A stretch of DNA of 64,000 bases from Prochlorococcus sp. AG-402-O21. Its GTDB lineage: Bacteria > Cyanobacteriota > Cyanobacteriia > PCC-6307 > Cyanobiaceae. The notes beneath the pieces are model-generated. The model worked only from the letters and a program-made list of their open reading frames with translations, made no database searches and was not told the origin of the DNA. Position numbers and translations under genes: made by a program. Below are positions 57,943-64,000 of the stretch, one piece after another. Location of the stretch: contig QCIZ01000004.1 in NCBI GenBank assembly GCA_003216375.1, forward strand, positions 58,656-122,655, given 5' to 3'. Each line of letters opens with the position of its first letter. The first letter of the stretch is position 1.

Positions 57943-60330
57943 ATGGCAAAACAAACAAGTCGACAATTAGTTCTTGAACGCCGCCAGGCTCTAAGTCAAG
58001 GAGGTAAAAATGCTTCTGTTAAAGGCTCTACGGCTAATAGAGTGCGTTCTTCTGGTGATGCAAGAGCTACGAGGACAAATTCTGGTTTTGTGAAACCCAA
58101 TAAATCTATGGCTAATTCTAATAATTCTTCTTCTCAGTTAAGTACTAGTAGTTTTCAATTAAGTACTTCTGGGAGCACAAGTAGTTCAAGATCATATAGA
58201 AGTTCTGTTGCACAACCAAGTCGACAACTTGTTATTGCAAGAAGAGAAGCATTGTCACGTAGAGGAAAATCTGCCGATAACAGTAAAGATATAACTCGAG
58301 TTGATGTTGAGAGGAAAAAGGTTCAAAACGCTCCTTCTTATGACGCAAAAAAGGCTGAACATTGTTGTCCAGAATGTGAGCAAAAAGCTTTAGAGGAGAC
58401 TAGTAATACAATTTCAAAGCCAGAAGTTAGCTTGAAATTAAATAAAAGAACAACTGATCACCGTTCAACTGTTAAAAGAAAAGCAATTACTAATTCAAGT
58501 AGAGCTTTTGTGCTGGCTCGAAGAGAAGCATTATCAAAGCACGGTAAATCTGCTGGGAAACAACCAACAACAGCTGCATCTGTTGCGAGGCAAGGTAATC
58601 CAGATCTAACAACTAAGGAAATAGCTCAAAGAGTAAGAGAACTTAAAAGTAAAACTGGTGCCACTGGATCAAAACGTACTTCAGTAACTCGACCTTGTGG
58701 TCCTAATAAAAATGGTGCAAAGCAAAATGCTAGTGCTCCTGATGCTCATTGGAAAGTAGGAATGAGTGAGACCGCAACTGGTCAGCTTGTTACTGGAACT
58801 CAAGCAAATAGATCTATAAAAACCACTGGTAATGAAGCAAGTACTTGCCGTTCAATAACAGGTACTCAGTATCTTGGTTCAGAAGTTATTGATTCTTTCT
58901 GTAATGGTTCAAACACTCCTATAAGTCAGCCAGCAAAGGTAGGTGTTACAAATACAACTCATGGAAATTTAGTAACGGGTAACGAGGTTGGTAGATCAGA
59001 AAAAGTTACTGGTGATGAGCCTGGTACTTGTAAAAACCTTACTGGTACTGAATATATATCAGCTAATCAATCCAATCATTATTGCGGAGGAGTTAACCCT
59101 TCACCCTCAAAAATTGGCTATAGCCAAACTATTGATGGTCAAAAAGTCAGTGGAACTATGACAGGAAGGTCAGCTTTAGTTACAGGAAATGAAGCAGGAT
59201 CAAATAAAGGTTTAACTGGCGATCAGTATTTAGGTTCTGATCCACTACCTTCTGGTAGACCAGCAGAAAAGGTTGGCTCATTAACTACAATTCGTGGGAA
59301 CGGAGTAACTGGCACTGATGTCTCTAGAAGAGAAAATGTTACTGGCAATGAGGCTGGTAGTTGTAAGAATGTAACGGGAGATGAGTATGTGGGTTCTGGG
59401 CAATATGATGCTTTTTGTGGAAGTAAGCCTGCTCCTGATCCCGCAAAAGTTGGTCTGAGTGTTACGAATAAGACTCAACAAGTTAGTGGAACAATGACAG
59501 GTAGATCTCCTCTCGTAACAGGAGATGAACCTGGTACTTGTAAAGCAGTTACAGGTACACCCTATGCAGGATTAGATCAAGCAAATCAATGGTGTGATAA
59601 TTCTGCGTCATCTGAGATAGAGGCTAGAACCCCAAGGCAACTTGGTACTCCTGCAGCAAGATTGACTGGTCAGCAGCCAGGTATAGGTGGGAAAATGACA
59701 GGTGCACATAAAGGTGCCTGTGAGCCTTTAACTGGAACACCATATGTTGGCGGTGATCAATTGGTAGACAATTGTGGTTTGTCAAATACTCCCGAAGGTT
59801 ATGCTCACCAGGAAAATACTGAAAAAGCAGCTGCATGGACAAGTTTCAGCGTAAAATCTCCAGCAAGGCAAGCTCATATTCAAAATGAAATCAATGCAGG
59901 TGTCACAGGTACGAGCTACGAAGATAGCTCAAGAATTACTGGCCCATTCGACATGGCTGCAAATAAAGTGACTGGTACTGAACAATTTCGCTTTGACAGA
60001 AAACCATCAAATACTCAGAATAATAAAGTTGATCAAATAGTTAATGAAGAAGCTAAGCAACGCCCAACCTCACAAATAACAGGAGAAGGACAATCTGCAG
60101 GATTGAATATAACTGGTGATGATTGGGCTAGAGGAGAACATGTCACTGGAACAGAAGGTGCATCTGCTAAGCGTAGAAATCCTTCACGTCCAGGACCAAT
60201 GAGTGCAATGAAAGCATCTGAATTAAAGAGAAACGAAGAAGTTCCTGAACCAGATTTTCTAATCACTGGTTCTAGTGGTAACACAAGGGATGGTCAACTG
60301 GTTACTTTCTCTGGTGGAGCAAGAGGTTAA
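57943..60330 (+). CDS. csoS2: Carboxysome scaffold protein CsoS2
   Basis: Disordered assembly scaffold, 795 aa. Three N-repeats that bind RuBisCO are at 6-22 (SRQLVLERRQALSQGGK), 93-109 and 186-202, with a degenerate fourth near 221-245. Six middle repeats (about 271-611) carry VTGT/VTGNE motifs and mostly end with Cys; the third (389-440) lacks both Cys. A CxxC-like HCCPEC at 140-145 lies between N-repeats. The C-terminal region (620-795) includes the conserved peptide PEPDFLITGSSGNTRDGQL. Shell binding involves the middle and C-terminal regions. Confidence 0.97.
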   Translation: MAKQTSRQLVLERRQALSQGGKNASVKGSTANRVRSSGDARATRTNSGFVKPNKSMANSNNSSSQLSTSSFQLSTSGSTSSSRSYRSSVAQPSRQLVIARREALSRRGKSADNSKDITRVDVERKKVQNAPSYDAKKAEHCCPECEQKALEETSNTISKPEVSLKLNKRTTDHRSTVKRKAITNSSRAFVLARREALSKHGKSAGKQPTTAASVARQGNPDLTTKEIAQRVRELKSKTGATGSKRTSVTRPCGPNKNGAKQNASAPDAHWKVGMSETATGQLVTGTQANRSIKTTGNEASTCRSITGTQYLGSEVIDSFCNGSNTPISQPAKVGVTNTTHGNLVTGNEVGRSEKVTGDEPGTCKNLTGTEYISANQSNHYCGGVNPSPSKIGYSQTIDGQKVSGTMTGRSALVTGNEAGSNKGLTGDQYLGSDPLPSGRPAEKVGSLTTIRGNGVTGTDVSRRENVTGNEAGSCKNVTGDEYVGSGQYDAFCGSKPAPDPAKVGLSVTNKTQQVSGTMTGRSPLVTGDEPGTCKAVTGTPYAGLDQANQWCDNSASSEIEARTPRQLGTPAARLTGQQPGIGGKMTGAHKGACEPLTGTPYVGGDQLVDNCGLSNTPEGYAHQENTEKAAAWTSFSVKSPARQAHIQNEINAGVTGTSYEDSSRITGPFDMAANKVTGTEQFRFDRKPSNTQNNKVDQIVNEEAKQRPTSQITGEGQSAGLNITGDDWARGEHVTGTEGASAKRRNPSRPGPMSAMKASELKRNEEVPEPDFLITGSSGNTRDGQLVTFSGGARG

Positions 60331-60337
60331 ATAGTCG

Positions 60338-61897
60338 ATGGCCTATCGTAATTTGGCCAAGAAATCTCTTCGTGGGCCAACAGCTCCTATGAAGAGATTT
60401 GTCGACCTAGAAAATCAGGGCTTGAATTCTGAAGTAATTAAGACTACTAATTCTTTCTCTGATGAAATAAAAACCATTAGCTCTTTCTCCAAGGATCATC
60501 CATTAACCAACTCTCAAGAAAATCAGAAGTTAAATCAATATGAAAAAAAGGTTAAAGGTCGATTTGATAATATTGTCCCTCTTTTAAAAAGAGTCTCTAG
60601 TCTTCAAAATGATTTGAATTTTGTTGAAAGAGCTCAAAATTTATGTCGCTCGGAATTAGGTTATGAATTACCACTGCACATACTTGAAAAGGCTTGGGTT
60701 GGAAGTGTTGACATAAGTGCCTTGTTTGCATGGTGTGTTTTTCAATCACACCAATTGACGAGTAATGAATTTTTTGATTCAGATCCACTAGAGGGATCTG
60801 GAAACAGTCAATATGCTAAATCTTTCCAGTCTTTCCTATATCAATGTGGCTTTCATCTTCTAGATATAACTCCTTGTGCCGATGGTAGATTAGCTCATGC
60901 TATTTCTTATGCATTACGTATACCTTTTAGTTCTGTCAGGAGGCGTTCTCATGCAGGTGCATTATTTGATATTGAAAAAACAGTTAACCGTTGGGTTAAA
61001 ACTGAACATAGTAGATATAGAGAGTCAATTCCTAATGCTGCAACTGAGCCAACAAGATATTTAAAATCAGTAATCTATCATTTTAGTTCTGTTGACCCTA
61101 CACACCAAGGATGTGCTGCTCATGGTAGTAATGATGAGTTAGCAGCATCAGAGGGCTTACAGAGATTATTAGATTTTAGGGAAGCAGTCGAAAATAGTTT
61201 TTGCTGCGGTGCATCCGTTGATTTGCTTTTAATTGGTATTGACACAGATACAGACGCGATAAGAGTTCATACGCCTTCGAAAACTAATGAAGTTGATTTG
61301 AAATCATGGGTTTGTGCAAATGAAATATACAAAGAGACTCAATTTCTAAAAGCTGAAGAGGCTCTTCAAAAAATTCAAGAAAATATCAAAGGTGTTTGCC
61401 CTGGAGAAACAGATCCAAATATGGTTATGTTTATTACCAAACTCATTTCAAATAATATTTCTCAAATTGATTATGTGAAGAATTTTCATTCCGGAAGCTA
61501 CCAAGATGCAGGGCATGCTGAGAGGTTTATTGGTGTAGGTATTGGTTTTAAAGAAGTTCACTTAAGGAATCTTACTTATTTTGCTCATTTGGAGACTGTT
61601 GAACAAGGAGCTCCTGATCTCGACGTAGGAGTGAAAATTTTCACAGGTCTCAATATCTCGAGAAGTTTACCAATACCTATTGTTATTCGCTTTGATTACT
61701 CAGGTAGTGTCCCTCATGCTAGAAATAGAGCATTATCTGATTGTCATAGAATTAATGAGGCTATTAAGTCTCGTTATCGAGATTTAATAGATAATGGTTC
61801 ACTTCACACATTTCTTACTATTCGAGATCGAGATAAAAAGGCTCCTGCAGAAGTTGTAGGTTCTTCCCTCGATCCAGTCACTCAGGAGGCTCACTAA
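60338..61897 (+). CDS. csoSCA: Carboxysomal carbonic anhydrase CsoSCA
   Basis: Beta-type carbonic anhydrase subclass of alpha-carboxysomes (formerly CsoS3/epsilon), 519 aa. A basic disordered N-terminus (about 1-70) precedes a helical domain; the zinc residues are the Cys and Asp/Arg in TPCADGRLAHA, the His in HQGCAAHGSND and a Cys in NSFCCGASVD. The C-terminal half is the degenerate second domain. It converts bicarbonate to CO2 beside RuBisCO. The ATG is 7 bases after csoS2. Confidence 0.97.
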   Translation: MAYRNLAKKSLRGPTAPMKRFVDLENQGLNSEVIKTTNSFSDEIKTISSFSKDHPLTNSQENQKLNQYEKKVKGRFDNIVPLLKRVSSLQNDLNFVERAQNLCRSELGYELPLHILEKAWVGSVDISALFAWCVFQSHQLTSNEFFDSDPLEGSGNSQYAKSFQSFLYQCGFHLLDITPCADGRLAHAISYALRIPFSSVRRRSHAGALFDIEKTVNRWVKTEHSRYRESIPNAATEPTRYLKSVIYHFSSVDPTHQGCAAHGSNDELAASEGLQRLLDFREAVENSFCCGASVDLLLIGIDTDTDAIRVHTPSKTNEVDLKSWVCANEIYKETQFLKAEEALQKIQENIKGVCPGETDPNMVMFITKLISNNISQIDYVKNFHSGSYQDAGHAERFIGVGIGFKEVHLRNLTYFAHLETVEQGAPDLDVGVKIFTGLNISRSLPIPIVIRFDYSGSVPHARNRALSDCHRINEAIKSRYRDLIDNGSLHTFLTIRDRDKKAPAEVVGSSLDPVTQEAH

Positions 61898-62173
61898 ATG
61901 CTCATTTGTAAAGTTCTCAAACCACTTGTCTCAACCAATCGTATTCCAGGCTTTGAACATAAGCATTTACAGGTTGTATTAGACGGCAGCTCAAAAAAAG
62001 TTGCTGTTGATGCTGTTGGATGTAAACCAGATGATTGGGTCATATGTGTAGGAAGTTCTGCAGCTCGCGAAGCTGCTGGGAGTAAGTCCTATCCAAGTGA
62101 TTTAACTATTGTTGGAATTATTGACCATTGGGATCCAGAGACACAACAACAGATCTCAGGAGGAGCAAAGTAA
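61898..62173 (+). CDS. csoS4A: Carboxysome shell vertex protein CsoS4A
   Basis: CcmL/EutN-family pentamer forming shell vertices, 91 aa. It begins MLICKVLKPLVSTNRIPGFE and ends near LTIVGIIDHWDPETQ; the motifs DAVGCKPDDWVICVGSSAAR are family-typical. Its start codon follows the csoSCA stop directly, and its own stop overlaps the csoS4B start by one base (TAATG). Confidence 0.96.
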   Translation: MLICKVLKPLVSTNRIPGFEHKHLQVVLDGSSKKVAVDAVGCKPDDWVICVGSSAAREAAGSKSYPSDLTIVGIIDHWDPETQQQISGGAK

Positions 62174-62424
62174 TGGAGATAATGCAAGTCATGGGACGCT
62201 TGGTTTGTACACAGAGAGTGGAAGGGTTAGGACATATGCATTTAAGAATATTGTGTAATAACAAAGGTAAAAGACTTGTGGCTGTTGACCCTGTCGGTGC
62301 ACGAGAAGGTAATTGGGTCTTTACAGCAACAGGAACCGCTGCGCGGTGGGGATGCCCAGACCCCAATGTCCAAACGGATTTAACTATTGGTGGAATTATC
62401 GATAATTGGTCTCCTGATGATTAG
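62173..62424 (+). CDS. csoS4B: Carboxysome shell vertex protein CsoS4B
   Basis: Second vertex pentamer protein, 83 aa, paralogue of CsoS4A. It begins MEIMQVMGRLVCTQRVEGLG and ends TIGGIIDNWSPDD, with DPVGAREGNWVFTATGTAAR as the core. The open frame extends upstream to 62128 inside csoS4A, but the ATG at 62173 fits the family start. Translation is coupled to csoS4A by the one-base overlap. Confidence 0.95.
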   Translation: MEIMQVMGRLVCTQRVEGLGHMHLRILCNNKGKRLVAVDPVGAREGNWVFTATGTAARWGCPDPNVQTDLTIGGIIDNWSPDD

Positions 62425-62469
62425 TGTGACTACTATTCAATAAAAATTAATTTTATAAATTCTTAAACT

Positions 62470-63018
62470 ATGACTAACTCTTCAAATCGTCGACAAAAAA
62501 GTAGTAATAAAACTATTAAGCCTAAAGATCAAGTAGTTGATATTACTCCTATCAATTCAACTACTCAAACAAAAACTTCTTCGAAGATACGGTCTTCCTC
62601 AACCGAAAAAACATCTAGTATTAAAAATATTCCTAGCGCTACAAATCTATCTAATGGTTCGAGAGGTGCTGCTTCAACTAAAAAACCAATCGGAAACGAT
62701 AAAGGTTTTGAGAGTAGTTCAAACTCTGGTATTGCATTAGGAATGATAGAGACTCGTGGATTGGTACCAGCAATTGAAGCGGCCGATGCAATGACAAAAG
62801 CTGCGGAAGTTAATTTGATCGTTAAGGAACTCGTTGGTGGAGGATATGTAACTGTAATGGTTCGAGGTGAGACTGGTGCTGTAAATGCTTCTGTGAGAGC
62901 AGGAGCTGATGCTTGCGAGCGGGTCGGGGATGGATTGGTTGCTGCCCACATTATTGCCCGACCTCATGTCGAGGTTGAGCCAGTACTGAAAAGTAGTGGA
63001 GCAAAAAGGAGAAGCTGA
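62470..63018 (+). CDS. csoS1E: BMC-domain shell protein with long N-terminal extension (CsoS1E)
   Basis: A 182-residue protein. The C-terminal BMC domain (about 87-178) is very like CsoS1 (GMIETRGLVPAIEAADAMTK; HIIARPHVEVEPVL). The first 86 residues are disordered, Ser/Thr/Lys-rich, and have no recognised domain. It matches the picocyanobacterial CsoS1E type described in some strains. The extension could face outside or bind a partner. It follows csoS4B by 45 bases within the operon. Confidence 0.9.
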   Translation: MTNSSNRRQKSSNKTIKPKDQVVDITPINSTTQTKTSSKIRSSSTEKTSSIKNIPSATNLSNGSRGAASTKKPIGNDKGFESSSNSGIALGMIETRGLVPAIEAADAMTKAAEVNLIVKELVGGGYVTVMVRGETGAVNASVRAGADACERVGDGLVAAHIIARPHVEVEPVLKSSGAKRRS

Positions 63019-63093
63019 GTAAGTTTAAATTTTTAATTTTTTTCTTCAATCAATTCACGATGTAGTAGTTTTTACAAAAGATATGTTTTTTTC

Positions 63094-63357
63094 ATGGAAG
63101 GATGGAGGCATAAAAAAAGACCAGAGTGTCTAGAAAAAAGATTTGAATTTCAATCCTATGAAAAAAACAGAGATTTTCTCGATGCCTTAGGCGATTTTTG
63201 TGAGGAGGTCAATCGTTTCCCAGATATAAGTTTTGGGAAGACCTATGCAAATATAACTATCAGGCCTTTAGAAAATAATGAGAAAGAGGAAATATCAAAA
63301 GATGACCATGATTTCGCAAGTAAAATAGATTATTTAAATAAACATCAAGAAAATTAA
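63094..63357 (+). CDS. acRAF: Alpha-carboxysome RuBisCO assembly factor (acRAF, PCD-like)
   Basis: An 87-residue pterin-dehydratase-fold protein found only near alpha-carboxysome operons. It has RPECLEKRFEFQSYEKNRDF, then RFPDISFGKTYANITIRPL; the catalytic His-His-Pro of true dehydratases is replaced by PDIS. Related proteins help fold or assemble form IA RuBisCO. The gene is last in the operon and its stop overlaps the opposite DUF3136-like gene by 4 bases. The true dehydratase homologue is near 1.5 kb. Confidence 0.9.
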   Translation: MEGWRHKKRPECLEKRFEFQSYEKNRDFLDALGDFCEEVNRFPDISFGKTYANITIRPLENNEKEEISKDDHDFASKIDYLNKHQEN

Positions 63358-63584
63358 TCTTCTTCTTTTGGTTGTTCTAGATCTCTTTTGATTAATGCCA
63401 TTAGATAAGAGGGTGTTTTATATCTTCCTGGTAAACAACGATTAAGAGTCTCCAAATGACTCCAGCAAACTGTTCTTTGAATTTGATCAGAGGTACGTCC
63501 TTGTTGCAAGAGCCTCCTAAGTGCTTTGCAGTAGAGAGGGTACCCTGCTTCTAGTTCGCCAATAGTCAACTTGGCAGTGGACAT
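63354..63584 (-). CDS. Small conserved cyanobacterial protein (DUF3136-like)
   Basis: A 76-residue protein whose sequence MSTAKLTIGELEAGYPLYCK and SHLETLNRCLPGRYKTPSYL resembles the DUF3136 family as I remember it. It is basic and helical, with two conserved Cys. No function is known to me. Its position beside the carboxysome operon on the opposite strand may be conserved among picocyanobacteria. The stop overlaps the acRAF stop by 4 bases. Confidence 0.7.
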   Translation of the reverse strand: MSTAKLTIGELEAGYPLYCKALRRLLQQGRTSDQIQRTVCWSHLETLNRCLPGRYKTPSYLMALIKRDLEQPKEED

Positions 63585-63670
63585 TGTCTATTGCGAATCA
63601 ATTATTAATTTAGACAATAAAGGGGCCAATTAGCAAAGTGGCAAGCTCTTTTTTCGTCACAAATTTGTTT

Positions 63671-64000
63671 TTATGTCTTGTTTCCTAGCCAAGCAATGCA
63701 ATCTATCTCAATTTTTCCTCCCTTAGGAAGATTAGATACTTCAACGCATGCCCTTGCTGGACTAGCTGATCCCCCAAAGGTCTCTGCATAAATTGAATTT
63801 ACTTTTGCGAAGTCATTTAAATCAGTTAAATAAATGGTTGTTCTTATTACATTTGAACTTTCGCCACCAGCGGCTTCAACTACGGCCATTAAATTTTTTA
63901 AAACTTGTCTAGTTTCTTCTTCTATATTTCCATTCCCGATCATTACCCCAGTTGAAGGGTCTAGAGCAATTTGTCCTGAGCAATACAACCAGTTTTCCAC
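63671..64000 (-). CDS. RidA/YjgF-family protein, N-terminus beyond the window
   Basis: The last 109 residues of a RidA-like enamine/imine deaminase, cut by the right edge. LYCSGQIALDPSTG, NLMAVVEAAGGESSNVIRTT, the arginine-containing SPARACVEVSNLPKGGKIEI and the C-terminal DCIAWLG are family hallmarks; the catalytic Arg in PARACVEV is present. RidA removes reactive 2-aminoacrylate. Only about 15-20 N-terminal residues should be missing, so the start lies just outside the window. Confidence 0.92.
   Translation of the reverse strand: MENWLYCSGQIALDPSTGVMIGNGNIEEETRQVLKNLMAVVEAAGGESSNVIRTTIYLTDLNDFAKVNSIYAETFGGSASPARACVEVSNLPKGGKIEIDCIAWLGNKT

Noticed and set aside
59690..59700. GGGAAAA in csoS2 as a possible -1 frameshift site
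   Set aside because: The heptamer is not in the reading phase required for -1 slippage (codons are GGG AAA ATG), so it does not fit a programmed frameshift. I did not check every other site.
62128..62172. Upstream extension of csoS4B to 62128
   Set aside because: The added residues lie inside csoS4A and do not resemble the pentamer family; the ATG at 62173 fits and is coupled to the csoS4A stop.

Overview
This 64 kb window is chromosomal DNA of a marine picocyanobacterium, almost certainly Prochlorococcus. The evidence is the low GC content, dense and compact genes, a cso-type alpha-carboxysome operon with form IA RuBisCO, both light-dependent (por) and light-independent (chlL/N/B) protochlorophyllide reductases side by side, the cyanobacterial alkane pathway (ado-aar), psb27, and a ferrochelatase with a chlorophyll-binding tail. 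The sequence of the aldehyde deformylating oxygenase resembles what I remember for NATL-type (low-light clade I) strains; that strain-level statement is from memory and unchecked.

Layout. 1-2.3 kb: minus-strand group with a truncated iron-type ABC permease, a His-rich CobW GTPase, a pterin carbinolamine dehydratase and a YjbQ protein. 2.5-9.8 kb: M32 carboxypeptidase, an extra pyrophosphatase, hemC, the principal sigma factor and priA. 9.8-19 kb: argB, ssb, cobK, cutA, a PfkB kinase, purA, psb27 and proS. 19-28 kb: a small HTH protein, the usual ppa, lepB, a dihydroorotase-like protein without metal ligands, a double histidine phosphatase, a CPBP protease and an ftsI pair. 28-38 kb: tal, a geranylgeranyl-reductase-like flavoprotein, frr-pyrH, cobO, a tyrosine recombinase, hemH, ilvB and pgeF. 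38-48 kb: Tab2, an S1 protein, a creatininase-family protein, ado-aar-accA-SDR, trpF, an S2P protease and a lipoate ligase. 48-53.4 kb: chlorophyll cluster por / chlL / chlNB. 53.9-63.6 kb: carboxysome region csoS1D, (rdgB opposite), csoS1-rbcL-rbcS-csoS2-csoSCA-csoS4A-csoS4B-csoS1E-acRAF. The window ends inside a RidA-family gene.

The genes are mostly core metabolism. The carboxysome operon supplies shell hexamers, pentamers, a scaffold, carbonic anhydrase, both RuBisCO subunits and an assembly factor. The chlorophyll cluster supplies both routes from protochlorophyllide to chlorophyllide, and hemC/hemH serve the same tetrapyrrole pathway. The aar-ado pair makes alkanes from acyl-ACP beside an acetyl-CoA carboxylase subunit. 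I saw no tRNA, rRNA, CRISPR array, insertion sequence or prophage block.

Points worth a second look: two family I pyrophosphatases, of which the canonical one has lost a catalytic Asp while the extra one keeps the full set; a perfect 25-bp inverted repeat inside a 48-codon ORF at 47.7 kb; a dihydroorotase homologue with its metal site erased; a structured, possibly coding 180-base stretch before priA; repeats in the chlL/chlN control region; two small FtsL-shaped proteins; and a likely non-AUG start in the creatininase-family gene. No complete new multi-gene system is evident.
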